64,000 nucleotides of DNA from Bacteroides sp. (lineage in GTDB: Bacteria > Bacteroidota > Bacteroidia > Bacteroidales > Bacteroidaceae): positions 33,757-97,756 of the forward strand of contig SUXW01000010.1 of NCBI GenBank assembly GCA_015060765.1, read 5' to 3'. Below the pieces are notes generated by a model. It had not been told where the DNA came from. It made no database searches and saw only the letters and a list, made by a program, of their open reading frames with translations. Position 1 is the stretch's first letter; each line of letters starts with the position of its first letter. Of the stretch, positions 42,904 to 54,392 are shown piece after piece. Both the position numbers and the translations under genes were made by a program.

Positions 42904-43941
42904 CTATTTTTTATTACCAAAACGATTCATCTGAATCCTCAATTGCTGATGTTTCTTATTTAAGGAGTCCAATTGAATCCGATAAGTCTGTATCAAAACA
43001 GCATCCGTTGTATTGGGTTTTGCCAATTGAAAAGCCACATCAAGATACTTTTCGGATTGTTCCAATTCGCCTTGCAATTCATGATACAGCGCTAAATTGA
43101 ATGCTGCTCTCATCTTCTGTTTTCCTTTTTTTGACTCATACACCTTCTTCCATAAAGCATAAGCTTCTTCCCAATTATCCTCACGAAGATACACACCCGC
43201 ATCACGCATATCAACACTTCCACCATCGTAATAATTACGAGCAGCCTCTTCCCAATAAGGAAGAAGGACTGGTAGAAGAACGGAAGCTATATGTTCCGAA
43301 GACTCCTTCACCACATCCGCCAGACTCAATTTTACATTGGGATGCCAATAAATGGTGTCTTTTTTGGTTACAGAAAGAAAAGGTCTATTACGGTTAGGTA
43401 TATACATCCGAAGTATCGGTGTAATGATTCCATCGATAACCGATACTTGCCCAATATAATTAGTAAATTCCACTCCTTTCTTTAAATTGATGCGGACTCG
43501 TTCCACAGAGAATAACATATCTACTCCTAATTTATCCGTCCATTCGTTCACTTGTTCCATAGAAAGCATATTTCCCTGCCAATCTTCTTTTAAAGTCTGC
43601 CCTTCTTGCAGTGAAACCTTCAGTGAACATAAAGCAGAATCGCTAATAACCACTTCATCAAAATAACGAGTGGAAGCTATCTGTTGTGCCAAAGCCTCAG
43701 CAACAACTTTTCCATCCCCCTCTAACACAACATCTGTTTGCACCCATCCTTGTTCTGAGTTGGTCACCAACGGCATATTATTAACAATTCCCACTTTTCT
43801 GACAGAATTAGGAAAACTGATTTGAGCCGGTTCCAATTTATCAAAATAAAGGGTATTGATTGTGGTACATGCACTAAAAAAGTATGTTAGTACCATTGAC
43901 ACTATCCATAAGGAATTCTTCATAAAAGTAAATCTTTTCAT
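42904..43941 (-). CDS. DUF6340-type lipoprotein
   Basis: 345 residues from 43941 (43923 also possible). Lipoprotein signal WIVSMVLTYFFSACTTI. The mature start TLYFDKLEPAQISFPNSVRKVGIVNNMP and the later GVDMLFSVERVRINL match DUF6340 lipoproteins of Bacteroides. The C-terminal 110 residues are helical and TPR-like (DNWEEAYALWKKVYESKKGKQKMRAAFNLALYHELQGELEQSEKYL). Likely anchored in the outer membrane, facing the periplasm. Function unknown. Confidence 0.85.
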   Translation of the reverse strand: MKRFTFMKNSLWIVSMVLTYFFSACTTINTLYFDKLEPAQISFPNSVRKVGIVNNMPLVTNSEQGWVQTDVVLEGDGKVVAEALAQQIASTRYFDEVVISDSALCSLKVSLQEGQTLKEDWQGNMLSMEQVNEWTDKLGVDMLFSVERVRINLKKGVEFTNYIGQVSVIDGIITPILRMYIPNRNRPFLSVTKKDTIYWHPNVKLSLADVVKESSEHIASVLLPVLLPYWEEAARNYYDGGSVDMRDAGVYLREDNWEEAYALWKKVYESKKGKQKMRAAFNLALYHELQGELEQSEKYLDVAFQLAKPNTTDAVLIQTYRIQLDSLNKKHQQLRIQMNRFGNKK

Positions 43942-43987
43942 AGAGAACAAAAATAAGTCTTTTTACAATAGAAATGAGTTAAAGTAA

Positions 43988-44023
43988 CAAAAAAAATGCC
44001 CGGACAAACATTTATCCGGGCAT
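43988..44023 (-). terminator. secA terminator
   Basis: atgcccgga / tccgggcat, nine-bp stem with a ten-base loop, followed on the minus strand by eight U. 21 bases after the secA stop. Confidence 0.9.
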
Positions 44024-44043
44024 TCTACTCATTATTTTATGAA

Positions 44044-47000
44044 TTACATATTACGTCCATGACAATTCTTGAACTTCTTGCCACTTCCACAAGGACACGG
44101 ATCGTTACGGCCTACTGTCTTTTGGGCACGAATCGGCTCACGTTTCTGTTCGCGCGTATCACGTCCAGCTGCTGCTTGCTGATGTGGGTCATTCAAATCC
44201 TGCTTGGTTTCCTGATACTGTTGTCTAGGAGCTGGTCTTTCAGGAGCGGCTTCACGTACTTGTTCCGGTTCCTGAACAGGTATTTGTCCACGCATCAATA
44301 CCGAAATTGTATGATTGTTGATCTTGTTCACCATTGCATCAAACAACTTCACGGATTCCAATTTAAAGATCAACAACGGATCCTTTTGTTCATAGCTTGC
44401 ATTTTGTACGGAATGTTTCAATTCATCCAATTCACGTAAGTTTTCCTTCCACGAATCATCAATGGTATGAAGTAGAATAGCTTTTTCAAATACCTTTACT
44501 ATTTCCTTACCTTCTGTTTCATATGCCGCTTTCAAATTCACTGGAATATTATACATACGCTTACCGTCGGTAATAGGAATCATGATGTTTTCGTACATGT
44601 GTCCTTGATTCTCGTATACCTGCTTGATTACCGGATTAGCGATTTGTGCCATACGATCGGTTTTGCGCTTGAAATTTTCCATTGCAGCATCAAACGTCAT
44701 GTCGATCAATTCATCCTGACTCTTAGCATTGAACACCTCTTCTGTGAATGGGACTTCCATAGCCAATGTCTGCAGGATTTCCATTTTAACATTATCGTAA
44801 TCACCCAATTCAATGGCATAAATACAACGATCTTCTATCATACGAACAATATCCATTCCGATACGTTCACCCATCAAGGCATGACGACGTTTTTCGTAGA
44901 TTACTGTACGTTGCTTATTCATCACATCATCGTATTCCAACAAACGTTTACGAATACCGAAGTTGTTTTCTTCCACCTTCTTTTGGGCACGTTCAATAGA
45001 ATTGGAAATCATCTTGTGCTCAATCATTTCACCTTCCTTGAAACCGAGCTTATCCATCACGGTAGCAATACGGTCGGAAGAGAAAAGACGCATCAAATCA
45101 TCTTCCAGCGAAACAAAGAACACAGAAGAACCTGGGTCACCTTGACGACCGGCACGACCACGCAACTGACGGTCTACACGACGTGATTCATGACGTTCAG
45201 TACCGATGATAGCCAAACCACCAGCTGCCTTCACTTCATCACTCAACTTAATGTCGGTACCACGACCAGCCATATTAGTAGCAATAGTCACAATACTCTT
45301 TTGACCGGCTTTAGCCACAATATCAGCTTCCTTCTGATGGAGTTTTGCATTCAATACATTATGCTCAATCTTTCTCAACGAAAGCATCTTGCTCAACATT
45401 TCCGAAATTTCGACCGATGTAGTACCAACCAAAACTGGACGTCCGGCTTCTACCATCTTTTCTATTTCTTCGATAACCGCTTTGTATTTTTCACGTTTGG
45501 TTTTATAAACACGATCGTTCATATCCTTACGGGCTATCGGGCGATTGGTTGGAATAACTACAACATCCAACTTATAGATATCCCAAAATTCACCAGCTTC
45601 CGTTTCAGCAGTACCCGTCATACCCGACAATTTATGGTACATACGGAAATAATTTTGCAAGGTAATGGTAGCAAATGTCTGAGTAGCCGCTTCAATCTTT
45701 ACACCTTCTTTAGCTTCTACTGCCTGATGCAAGCCGTCGCTCCAACGGCGACCATCCATGATACGACCAGTCTGTTCATCCACAATCTTTACTTGTCCGT
45801 CCAACACCACGTAATCGGTGTCCTTTTCGAACATAGTATATGCCTTCAACAATTGGTTGATAGTATGAACACGTTCTGACTTAATGGCATAATTGGTCAA
45901 CAACTCATCCTTCTTCGCCAATTTATCTTCATCACTCAAACCCTGTCCTTCCAATTCAGACAATTGAGCGGCAATATCAGGAAGAACGAACAAAGTAGGA
46001 TCGGAAGCATTACCGGTAATCAATTCAATACCCTTGTCGGTCAGTTCTACACTCTTCAACTTTTCATCTATCACAAAATACAACGGTTCTGTAGCCTCTG
46101 GCATACGCTTGTTGTTTTGTTCCATGTAGATTTCTTCGGTCTTCAACATACCCGATTTTATACCTTGTTCACTCAAGAACTTAATCAAAGCCTTGTTCTT
46201 TGGCAAAGCTTTATGACTACGGAACAAAGCAAGGAATCCTTCTTCTACTTCCTTTTCTTCTCCTGATGCAATCATACGTTTCGCATCAGTCAAGAATTGG
46301 GTAGCCAAACGACGTTGAGCTTCTACCAAACGTTCAACCAACGGACGGAGTTGATCAAACAACTGATCTTCTCCTTTAGGAACCGGACCGGAAATAATCA
46401 AAGGAGTACGTGCATCGTCAATCAAAACGGAGTCCACTTCATCGACAATGGCATAATTGTGTTTTCGTTGTACCAAGTCTTTCGGACTGGTTGCCATGTT
46501 GTCACGCAAATAGTCAAAACCGAATTCATTGTTAGTACCAAAAGTGATATCGGCCAAATATGCTTGGCGACGAGCCTCTGAATTAGGTTGATGTTTATCA
46601 ATACAATCCACACTCAATCCATGGAACTGATAAAGAGGTCCCATCCATTCAGAGTCACGCTTAGACAAATAATCGTTTACGGTTACCACATGCACCCCGT
46701 TTCCAGTCAACGCATTCAAGAACACAGGTAAAGTAGCAACCAAGGTCTTTCCTTCACCCGTAGCCATTTCTGCAATCTTACCTTTATGGAGTACCGTACC
46801 ACCAAAGAGCTGTACATCATAGTGTACCATAGCCCATTGCATGTCATTGCCACCAGCTATCCAATGGTTCTGCCAAATAGCCTTATCTCCTTCTATACGA
46901 ACAAAATCCTTTCCTTGTGCAGCCAACAGACGGTCAAATTCTGTAGCAGTCACTTCCAATTCGGCATTTTCAGTAAAACGGCGGGCAGTATCCTTTACTA

Positions 47001-47337
47001 TTGCAAAAGCCTGCGGATGAATTTCATCCAAAGCCTTTTCATATTTATCGAGTACTTCTTTTTCCAGTTTGTCGATCTGTGCAAAAATAGGTTCACGTTT
47101 CTCGATATCTGTTGCCTCTACTGTTGCCTTCAATTCTTCAATCTTCTTCTGCTCTTCAACAGCCGAAGCCTTGATATATTTCTTCAATTCTTCAGTACGA
47201 GCACGAAGTTCATCATTGCTCAATTTGGAAATCTCTGGATATACAGCCTTCACCTTATCAACCCACGGCTTGATTTCCTTCATGTCGCGGGTAGCCTTAT
47301 TACCGAAGAGTTTTCCGATAAATTCATTAAATCCCAT
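44044..47337 (-). CDS. secA: Preprotein translocase ATPase SecA
   Basis: 1097 residues, longer than the enterobacterial form (about 900) as is usual for Bacteroidetes because of insertions in the nucleotide-binding domain (for example around residues 330-400). Walker [21 protein letters not shown] box, and [12 protein letters not shown]. The C-terminus has the SecB/lipid-binding zinc tail [17 protein letters not shown]. It drives export through SecYEG. Single-gene transcript with its own terminator. Confidence 0.98.
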   Translation of the reverse strand: MGFNEFIGKLFGNKATRDMKEIKPWVDKVKAVYPEISKLSNDELRARTEELKKYIKASAVEEQKKIEELKATVEATDIEKREPIFAQIDKLEKEVLDKYEKALDEIHPQAFAIVKDTARRFTENAELEVTATEFDRLLAAQGKDFVRIEGDKAIWQNHWIAGGNDMQWAMVHYDVQLFGGTVLHKGKIAEMATGEGKTLVATLPVFLNALTGNGVHVVTVNDYLSKRDSEWMGPLYQFHGLSVDCIDKHQPNSEARRQAYLADITFGTNNEFGFDYLRDNMATSPKDLVQRKHNYAIVDEVDSVLIDDARTPLIISGPVPKGEDQLFDQLRPLVERLVEAQRRLATQFLTDAKRMIASGEEKEVEEGFLALFRSHKALPKNKALIKFLSEQGIKSGMLKTEEIYMEQNNKRMPEATEPLYFVIDEKLKSVELTDKGIELITGNASDPTLFVLPDIAAQLSELEGQGLSDEDKLAKKDELLTNYAIKSERVHTINQLLKAYTMFEKDTDYVVLDGQVKIVDEQTGRIMDGRRWSDGLHQAVEAKEGVKIEAATQTFATITLQNYFRMYHKLSGMTGTAETEAGEFWDIYKLDVVVIPTNRPIARKDMNDRVYKTKREKYKAVIEEIEKMVEAGRPVLVGTTSVEISEMLSKMLSLRKIEHNVLNAKLHQKEADIVAKAGQKSIVTIATNMAGRGTDIKLSDEVKAAGGLAIIGTERHESRRVDRQLRGRAGRQGDPGSSVFFVSLEDDLMRLFSSDRIATVMDKLGFKEGEMIEHKMISNSIERAQKKVEENNFGIRKRLLEYDDVMNKQRTVIYEKRRHALMGERIGMDIVRMIEDRCIYAIELGDYDNVKMEILQTLAMEVPFTEEVFNAKSQDELIDMTFDAAMENFKRKTDRMAQIANPVIKQVYENQGHMYENIMIPITDGKRMYNIPVNLKAAYETEGKEIVKVFEKAILLHTIDDSWKENLRELDELKHSVQNASYEQKDPLLIFKLESVKLFDAMVNKINNHTISVLMRGQIPVQEPEQVREAAPERPAPRQQYQETKQDLNDPHQQAAAGRDTREQKREPIRAQKTVGRNDPCPCGSGKKFKNCHGRNM

Positions 47338-47430
47338 TGTATATTATTTTATTATTATTCATTAAATTGGTTATGAAAGCGCAAAGATACAATAAAATGC
47401 TGATTTGTTTGCACTTCTATCCTCAAAATA

Positions 47431-49014
47431 TTATTTACGGACATCATTTAAAGGAGCCATGCTTGCAGCATTGGGAGCGCGTATTCGCATGAAATGGCTC
47501 AATGTAGGAGCAATATTGCCAATTTTTATGGGAACATGGATGGTTGCAGGCTTTACATCCCAACCTATAAAAATCAAAGGCGAGGAAGCATAAATATTCC
47601 TGACCACCCGAGTATCCAAAGAATGTTCGCGCACAATAGACCATCCCGGAAGAACCTCTATCCACAAATCACCCGAGCAAGAAGAATTATACCTATTCTT
47701 AATTTTTTCCATTTCAGGCGTCCACTCTCCCAACAACAAGCGTTGCGAAGAATAGACATCCTTCACTCCACTGAATTGGACCAAAAATTCCGAGGAACGT
47801 CCCAATATTTCAGGCAAATTCAATTGCTTCTGCTCTATCAGTTTATGGTTCAAATAGATTTCCTGATCATTATAAGCTTCCACATATTGTCCTTCTCCAT
47901 GCAACGCCGCCAAATATAAATTCAACAAAGCCGTACAACGTTTCATATGGAATTCACCCGTAGGAATTCGATATGGTTCCGGGTCTATCGGTTCTGGATC
48001 AGAATATCCAGTAGAAGTTATAAAAAATAAAGTATTGTCAAGTCCAACCTTCCGATCAATCATATCAAGCAATTCCGCTATACAATTATCCAGACGAACA
48101 TAAACATCCTGCATTTCCATAGGATATTCTGTAGACGGACGATGATCATAATTGCCAGCATAATAAGCTACATTCAACAAATCTGGAATATAATCCCTAC
48201 CGATGGAAGTTGCATTCAGACAAGCATTCACCAATCGATTCACTTCATCGTTTGCATAAGGACTAGTCTTCAGTTTCCGATATTTGTTCTTCCGTTCATC
48301 ATCAAATTTATGTTTGAACGTTATCTGTTTGGTATCCGTTGTCAAATATTTATAAGCGGTTACCGGCAAATAAGGTCCCCACACCATTTCGCCAATACGA
48401 AAATCAAGTCCTTGGCGATCATTGTATGAAGAGACCCAAGAAGGGAAATTTCCATAATATGTACTTCCACTCCACTTTCCTGATTCGTCATTTATCCAAA
48501 AAGCGCCATTGGATGCATGACCAGCCGCCAAGACCGCCATTTCCCTCGCAGGAGCAATAGAATAGATTTCAGCCTTACCTTGGGTAGCAATGGTCACTTC
48601 ATCCGACAGATTGGACACCTTCAACCGGGAAGGAGAAGTAGACTCTGATGTATAGATACCCATAAAATGAGTATCGTCCACACAATTGATAATCCGTAAT
48701 GAATTACGGTCCAACCAAGTATCGCCAACTATACCATTGACATAAGGATTGGCACCCGTATAGATTGCCGCCACCGCCGATGATTTGTCTACATTGACAA
48801 AATCATATTCGGCATGACGATACACACGACCTTCCTTCAACAATCTTTTGAAACCACGTTCACCATACATCAACGAAAAGGCTTCTACATAATCCATCCG
48901 AAGTTGGTCTATAGTAAGTCCCACAACCAATTTAGGTACCGCCGGTACTTCCTGAGCTTGAATGCCAGACAGTACCATGACCGTAATCAGTGATGTCAAC
49001 AAACGTCCTTTCAT
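47431..49014 (-). CDS. Alkaline-phosphatase-superfamily protein with degenerate active site
   Basis: 527 residues with a signal peptide (LITVMVLSGIQAQE). The fold follows the PafA / nucleotide-pyrophosphatase family: VVGLTIDQLRMDY (first metal Asp kept), AAIYTGANPYVNGIVGD, QDVYVRLDNCIAELLDMIDRKVG, and IFIGWDVKP...IAPTLSHFM. Expected ligands are missing: the DxxGH site reads YYAGN, the TADHG site reads TSTGY, and the nucleophile stretch ATxPGHASIYTG reads KSSAVAAIYTG. It is probably not a working phosphatase and may be a structural or binding protein. Its start overlaps the Lnb/DUF4105 gene stop by one base, so they likely act together. Confidence 0.85.
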   Translation of the reverse strand: MKGRLLTSLITVMVLSGIQAQEVPAVPKLVVGLTIDQLRMDYVEAFSLMYGERGFKRLLKEGRVYRHAEYDFVNVDKSSAVAAIYTGANPYVNGIVGDTWLDRNSLRIINCVDDTHFMGIYTSESTSPSRLKVSNLSDEVTIATQGKAEIYSIAPAREMAVLAAGHASNGAFWINDESGKWSGSTYYGNFPSWVSSYNDRQGLDFRIGEMVWGPYLPVTAYKYLTTDTKQITFKHKFDDERKNKYRKLKTSPYANDEVNRLVNACLNATSIGRDYIPDLLNVAYYAGNYDHRPSTEYPMEMQDVYVRLDNCIAELLDMIDRKVGLDNTLFFITSTGYSDPEPIDPEPYRIPTGEFHMKRCTALLNLYLAALHGEGQYVEAYNDQEIYLNHKLIEQKQLNLPEILGRSSEFLVQFSGVKDVYSSQRLLLGEWTPEMEKIKNRYNSSCSGDLWIEVLPGWSIVREHSLDTRVVRNIYASSPLIFIGWDVKPATIHVPIKIGNIAPTLSHFMRIRAPNAASMAPLNDVRK

Positions 49015-50189
49015 TAATTCTTGTTTTTATAGTAAACCAACAAATGTCCTGCCGAACATACCAACAAAGACAATGCCAAAGGTAACACTGTTATGTTAAA
49101 TTTTTGAGGTAAAAAGGGCATTAAAACAATAAAAATCGTTAAACAGCACACATTCATCCAATGATAAGCATCTCTTTTACGTTTCAACGCCTTGTAAATC
49201 ATGAATGGCAAATAAAATAGAGGGATCGGATTGAAAACGACAAGCATCCAATTAGAATCCACTGTAGGATGCACGGAAAAGAAAAACAAGAAAGCAATAA
49301 TACATCCACCTATCCCTTGGGAACCAAAAAGCAATATATCCCAGCCCCACATCACTTTCTTTTTTACATAAGCAAGCCATTCCACCAAACAAGTCAACGC
49401 TAGAAGAAGTAAAGAGCATGTTAATGGGCTCAACGGGAAAGACGTAGACGCCTTTTCAGATTCCACGTCTACCACCTTACTCTCATTTAAGACGAAAGGA
49501 ACAGTTCCATCTATCCGTTGGATAACGGCATCACGGGCATAATCCATCAAGAAAAAAGGTGCAAACATTTGTTTCCGCTCATCAATCGGTTTATCGGCTT
49601 CTGCTCCCAAGCATAAATCAATACCCAATTCATTCCACTGACTACCTTTTGTAAACAAATGTATGATTTCTCTATAAGAAAGTGCCGCTTTCTGTTCAGG
49701 AAAACATAGTTTCCCATTCAACGATTCTTCTATTTTATCGCGAGCTCTTGTGGTACAATTATCATAAAAATAATTATAACGGTACGTTCGATTGGACGGA
49801 TGATAGTTCTCATCCAACAATTGGGCCAGTCTCAATTTTTCCTCCGAAGTCAGATTCAGAGTCTGCTGATATACCGAAGAACCTCTCATGGCATATTCCA
49901 CCTCAAAATCCCTATAACGTACCACACCCAATTGATAATCGGTCTTCCCCATCAGGAACCTCATCACGAAATTAGGCGTATTGAAACTGAACATTCCATA
50001 ATTAAATACCAAATCCTGGCCACGAGTTATATTTTCATATCGGATTGCGGTATGACCGAACAAAGCATAAATCTCCTCACCCGGTTCACACGTCAACAAA
50101 CTGATACGTATACTATCATTCCCCACCCCTTCGGAACGAAGGGACAAGAAAGAACTTATCATGAATAAAGCCAACAAAAATCTCTTCAT
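49014..50189 (-). CDS. Lnb/DUF4105 periplasmic-domain membrane protein
   Basis: 391 residues from 50189. Signal peptide or first membrane segment, then a periplasmic DUF4105 domain (about 25-220): ISLLTCEPGEEIYALFGHTAIRY, with His 46-ish, and YNYFYDNCTTRARDKIEESL, where Cys and Asn/Asp form an NlpC/P60-like or related catalytic site. The last 150 residues carry four to five membrane segments. Found in an operon with the degenerate phosphatase-like protein. The exact function in Bacteroides is not known to me; work on envelope lipids or peptides would fit. Confidence 0.82.
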   Translation of the reverse strand: MKRFLLALFMISSFLSLRSEGVGNDSIRISLLTCEPGEEIYALFGHTAIRYENITRGQDLVFNYGMFSFNTPNFVMRFLMGKTDYQLGVVRYRDFEVEYAMRGSSVYQQTLNLTSEEKLRLAQLLDENYHPSNRTYRYNYFYDNCTTRARDKIEESLNGKLCFPEQKAALSYREIIHLFTKGSQWNELGIDLCLGAEADKPIDERKQMFAPFFLMDYARDAVIQRIDGTVPFVLNESKVVDVESEKASTSFPLSPLTCSLLLLALTCLVEWLAYVKKKVMWGWDILLFGSQGIGGCIIAFLFFFSVHPTVDSNWMLVVFNPIPLFYLPFMIYKALKRKRDAYHWMNVCCLTIFIVLMPFLPQKFNITVLPLALSLLVCSAGHLLVYYKNKN

Positions 50190-50330
50190 ATATAATAAGG
50201 TATATAACTTTTCACTCAATTGGAATACAAATGTACACCTAAAAATAATTTAAACCTCAATAAATATTATTTTTTATTACCAATTCTACCATTTTTTGCG
50301 TTACTTTGTGCCCGCAAAAGAAAGTAAGAA

Positions 50331-51053
50331 GTGAATTTAATCATCGATATAGGAAATTCCGTCGCCAAAATAGCGATTTTTGACAAAGAAAAGCTATTGG
50401 AAGTTTTTCGAGGTTCCAACCATTCATTGGACTGTCTTCCAATGTTATGCCATAAGTATAATATCAAAAAAGGTATTATCGCTTCTGTAATAACACTTAG
50501 CAATACCATTCGCAAGCAATTAAGCGAATTACCATTTCCTGTCATTGAACTGAACCATGAAACGCCCGTACCCATTGCTAATCTATATGAAACGCCACAT
50601 ACGTTAGGCATGGACAGATTAGCCGCAGTAGTAGCCGCGAATCACCTTCAACCCAATCGTGACATATTGGTCATTGACGCAGGAACATGCATTACTTATG
50701 ATTTTATCGACCGCTCTGGACGATACCACGGAGGAAGCATTTCACCCGGCATGAGAATGAGGTTTAAAGCACTCAACATTTTCACAGATAAGCTCCCAAA
50801 AATCTCCCCTAAAGGAGAAAAACCTTTATATGGTCAGTCTACAGAAACAGCCATCCGTTCGGGAGTTATACATGGAATAGAGTACGAAATGAGTGGCTAT
50901 ATTCACCAACTTCTGAAGAATTATCCCGAACTTTTGGTTTTTTTAACGGGTGGAGACGAATTTTCTTTTGATACAAAATTAAAAAGTATCATCTTTGCAG
51001 ATAGATTTTTAGTACTGAAAGGTTTAAACAGAATATTGGAATATAATGACTAA
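50331..51053 (+). CDS. coaX: Type III pantothenate kinase (GTG start)
   Basis: 240 residues starting at a GTG (50331), fixed by [15 protein letters not shown] directly after it. CoaX phosphorylates pantothenate, the first step of coenzyme A synthesis; type III enzymes do not respond to CoA feedback. Further motifs: [36 protein letters not shown] and FLTGGDEF. The 3' end overlaps the next gene by eight bases. Confidence 0.95.
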   Translation: MNLIIDIGNSVAKIAIFDKEKLLEVFRGSNHSLDCLPMLCHKYNIKKGIIASVITLSNTIRKQLSELPFPVIELNHETPVPIANLYETPHTLGMDRLAAVVAANHLQPNRDILVIDAGTCITYDFIDRSGRYHGGSISPGMRMRFKALNIFTDKLPKISPKGEKPLYGQSTETAIRSGVIHGIEYEMSGYIHQLLKNYPELLVFLTGGDEFSFDTKLKSIIFADRFLVLKGLNRILEYND

Positions 51054-52320
51054 ATATAAATATTTAATAAGCATCTGTTTTATTGGGATAATAGCCCAAA
51101 TGGCAGTTGCACAAAATTCATCCAACTCACCCTATACAAGGTATGGTTTCGGACAATTGTCCGACCAGAATTTTGGGAACAGCCAAGCTATGGGGGGAGT
51201 CGCTTATGGTTTGAGAAACGGACTTCAGATCAATGCAACCAACCCTGCTTCCTATTCTGCGGTAGATTCATTGACATTCCTGTTTGATGCCGGCATGTCA
51301 TTGCAGAACACCAATTTCAAGGAAGGGAATGTAAAGACAAACGCTAAAAACTCCAGTGTTGACTATATTGCCATGCAATTCCGTTTGTCTAAAGGATTCG
51401 GTTTCACTGCCGGTCTGCTCCCCTATTCATCGGTAGGATATAACATGAACAAGACCAACATTATAACGACCGACGAATATGGTGACAAAATAGCTACCAA
51501 CAAGTCCTTCTATGGAGAAGGTGGTTTGCAACAATTTTTCGTTGGTTTGGGATACAATGTACTTCCTCGATTAGCGGTTGGTGTCAACTTCTCCTATTTA
51601 TATGGAGACATCAAGCACAGTACAACAACAACGTTCAACAATTCAGAAGCATTCAGTAGTGCACGTACCGATAAGATATCGGTAAGTGATTACAAATTGG
51701 ATTTTGGCATCCAATACACCCAACAACTGAAAGAAAAGCATGTACTCAATATCGGTGCTATCTATTCATTGGGACATGATTTGAACAGTACAGGCTATAA
51801 ATTCACAGAAAAGTATTCCAATAACAATGTGGTAACCCAAACCATAGATACAATTTCCAATGCCTTTGCATTACCTCATACATTCGGTTTGGGAGCTACG
51901 TATGTCTATGACAACCGATTGACAATCGGGATGGACTATACATTGCAGAAATGGGAAGAAACCAAATTCTTTAATGAAGACGGAAAATTCAGCAACCGTA
52001 CTAAAATTTCATTAGGAGCAGAATATCTTCCTGACGAATTAAGCAATAATTATTTGAAGAATATCCGCTACCGCATCGGTGCCTATTATTCTACGCCATA
52101 CGTTAAAACAAACGTTCAGGAAGGGAACAAGGAATACGGTTTAAGTTTCGGTTTTGGTTTGCCATTAACCGTAAACCGCACCCGTTCGCTTCTAAACATT
52201 TCCGGACAATTCATTAAAGTGAATCCCCCTATCAAAGGGATGCTTGAAGAAACATACCTAAGAGTTAATATCGGTTTGACTTTCAATGAGCGCTGGTTCA
52301 TGAAATGGAAAGTAGATTAA
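51046..52320 (+). CDS. Outer-membrane beta-barrel protein (FadL/PorV-like shape)
   Basis: 424 residues with a signal peptide ([14 protein letters not shown]). The mature protein begins [34 protein letters not shown], the opening of a Bacteroidetes barrel family, and continues as alternating strands ending in a C-terminal barrel strand ([21 protein letters not shown]). About 14 strands. Cargo unknown. Second gene of a long envelope operon that begins with coaX. Confidence 0.88.
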   Translation: MTKYKYLISICFIGIIAQMAVAQNSSNSPYTRYGFGQLSDQNFGNSQAMGGVAYGLRNGLQINATNPASYSAVDSLTFLFDAGMSLQNTNFKEGNVKTNAKNSSVDYIAMQFRLSKGFGFTAGLLPYSSVGYNMNKTNIITTDEYGDKIATNKSFYGEGGLQQFFVGLGYNVLPRLAVGVNFSYLYGDIKHSTTTTFNNSEAFSSARTDKISVSDYKLDFGIQYTQQLKEKHVLNIGAIYSLGHDLNSTGYKFTEKYSNNNVVTQTIDTISNAFALPHTFGLGATYVYDNRLTIGMDYTLQKWEETKFFNEDGKFSNRTKISLGAEYLPDELSNNYLKNIRYRIGAYYSTPYVKTNVQEGNKEYGLSFGFGLPLTVNRTRSLLNISGQFIKVNPPIKGMLEETYLRVNIGLTFNERWFMKWKVD

Positions 52321-52348
52321 TAAATAATAACTATAATTTCTTACTACG

Positions 52349-53707
52349 ATGAAAATGAAGATGACAACAATGCTGTTCGCTCTTTCATTGAGCACAGCAG
52401 CTTTCGCTCAAAAAGGAGTAGAGGACGGATCAAGATTCGGTCATGGTGAAGACAGTTTGAACTGTCTGAAGAACATCAGTATTTATACTGAATATGTAAA
52501 GACAAACAATTTCAAGGATGCTTATACCCCATGGAAAGCAGTCTTTACAGAAGCTCCTATTGCTCAAATCGGAACTTATACTAATGGAGCCAAGATTCTC
52601 CGTAACCTTATTGCAACAGAAAAAGACGGTGCAAAGCAAAAAGAATACTTCAATGAACTTTTGAAAGTTCATGACCAACGTATTCAATATTTGGATGCAT
52701 TGAATGGTCTGACTAGAAAGCCTACCACAAAAGGTGACATTTTGGCAACAAAGGCTCATGACTTCTATTCGTTCATGGCTTTGAATCCAGACATCAACGC
52801 AGCTTATGCCATCTTTAAGGAAGCTGTAGAATTGGAACAGCAGAACTTGCCTTATTACGTAATGCAAGAATTTGCAGATATTTCCGGTCAAAAGATCAAG
52901 AGTGACGAAAATCACAAGGAACAGTTCATCCAGGATTATATCACTATTGCCGGATATGCAAACGAAGCATACAAGAATGCTGCTACAGAAAAGAGCAAAG
53001 GTCAATACAAAATGGCTAAGGACAATATCGATGCTCACTTCATCAATAGTGGTGTAGCTACTTGTGACAATCTTCAAGCTATCTATGCTCCTAAGGTAGA
53101 AGAAAACAAGGCCAATATTGAATACTTGAAATCTGTTATTACTGTAATGCAGAAATTGGGTTGCAAGGACTCTGAAGCATATTTTGCAGCATCAGAATAT
53201 GCTCACGCTATCGAACCGACTGCTGCTACCGCTTTTGGTTGCGGTGTTATGTTCTACAAGAAAGGCGACATCAACAAGAGTATTGAATACATCGATAATG
53301 CCATTGAATTGGAAGAAGATGTACTTCAAAAAGCTGATTACAGCTATACAGCAGCTCAAATTCTGTTTGCCGACAAGAAATATAGCAGAGCAAAGCAATA
53401 TGCCCGTAAGTCTATCGAATTCAACGGTGAAAAGGGTGCTCCTTACATCTTGATTGCACAAATGTATGCTGCAAGTCCCAACTGGAGCGATGAACCTGCA
53501 TTGAACAAATGTACCTATTTTGCTGTAATAGACAAATTGCAGAAAGCCAAGAGTGTAGATCCAAGTGTAACTGAACAAGCTAACGAACTGATTGGTACTT
53601 ATTCTCGTTATACTCCGAAGGATGAAGACTTGTTCTTCATTGGTATCAAGAAAGGTCAAGCTGTCAACATCGGTGGTTGGATCGGTGAAACCACTACAGT
53701 AAGATAA
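52349..53707 (+). CDS. Periplasmic tetratricopeptide-repeat protein
   Basis: 452 residues. Signal peptide MLFALSLSTAAFAQ. Nearly all helical; TPR-like segments such as AFGCGVMFYKKGDINKSIEYIDNAIEL and AAQILFADKKYSRAKQYARKSIEFN lie at about 290-370. It is located between the barrel protein and lptC, so a scaffold role at the envelope is likely. Codon use resembles highly expressed genes (gct, gaa, aag). Confidence 0.9.
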   Translation: MKMKMTTMLFALSLSTAAFAQKGVEDGSRFGHGEDSLNCLKNISIYTEYVKTNNFKDAYTPWKAVFTEAPIAQIGTYTNGAKILRNLIATEKDGAKQKEYFNELLKVHDQRIQYLDALNGLTRKPTTKGDILATKAHDFYSFMALNPDINAAYAIFKEAVELEQQNLPYYVMQEFADISGQKIKSDENHKEQFIQDYITIAGYANEAYKNAATEKSKGQYKMAKDNIDAHFINSGVATCDNLQAIYAPKVEENKANIEYLKSVITVMQKLGCKDSEAYFAASEYAHAIEPTAATAFGCGVMFYKKGDINKSIEYIDNAIELEEDVLQKADYSYTAAQILFADKKYSRAKQYARKSIEFNGEKGAPYILIAQMYAASPNWSDEPALNKCTYFAVIDKLQKAKSVDPSVTEQANELIGTYSRYTPKDEDLFFIGIKKGQAVNIGGWIGETTTVR

Positions 53708-53709
53708 TC

Positions 53710-54387
53710 ATGATCGGAAGTCAGAAAGGCTATATACATTTTATTATAAACATAACAGCTGCATTTTTTGCAGCTGTTATGTTTATTTCATTATCATCGT
53801 GTTCCGGAAGAAATAAAGAATTGGCAGAAGCCATTACTGAAAGAGATTCACTTCCCAGCATAAAATCTTTGGGAGTTACTACGCTAATTTCCGATTCAGG
53901 CATCACCCGCTATAAAATCATCACAGAAGAATGGTCCATTTTTGACAAAAAGAATCCTCCATATTGGGCTTTTGAAAAAGGAGTATATTTAGAAAAGTTC
54001 GATACACTTTTCCGGACGGATGCCAGTATCCAATCAGATACAGCCTATTATTACGAAAAAAAGAAATTGTGGGAATTAAGAGGGAATGTACATATCCGCA
54101 ACTTAAATGGGGACAAATTTGACACCCAACTTTTATTTTGGGATGAAAAAGGAAAAGAAATATATTCAGACAAGTTCATACGCATTGAGCAAGAAGACAA
54201 AATCATAACCGGATATGGATTTGAGTCAAATCAGGAACTCACCGAGTACCAAATCCGTAATACAACCGGTATCTTCACCATTGAAGACAATGCCGGAGCC
54301 CCTGCCAGCAATGTCAAGGACAGTGTCCAACAAGACACCCTTGTGCAGCAGCCACAAAGAATACAACCCATCCGTAAAAACCAATAA
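53710..54387 (+). CDS. lptC: LPS export protein LptC-like
   Basis: 225 residues, signal anchor or lipobox region (ITAAFFAAVMFISLSSCSG). Mature part follows the LptC/OstA-like pattern: SIFDKKNPPYWAFEKGVYLEKFDTLFRTDASIQSDTAYYYEKKKLWELRGNVHIRNLNGDKFDTQLLFWDEKGKEIYSDKFIRI. It would bridge the inner-membrane LptBFG pump to the periplasmic LptA-type bridge. Starts two bases after the TPR gene stop. The LptE-like gene at the left edge of the window is from the same export route. Confidence 0.9.
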   Translation: MIGSQKGYIHFIINITAAFFAAVMFISLSSCSGRNKELAEAITERDSLPSIKSLGVTTLISDSGITRYKIITEEWSIFDKKNPPYWAFEKGVYLEKFDTLFRTDASIQSDTAYYYEKKKLWELRGNVHIRNLNGDKFDTQLLFWDEKGKEIYSDKFIRIEQEDKIITGYGFESNQELTEYQIRNTTGIFTIEDNAGAPASNVKDSVQQDTLVQQPQRIQPIRKNQ

Positions 54388-54392
54388 GCATC

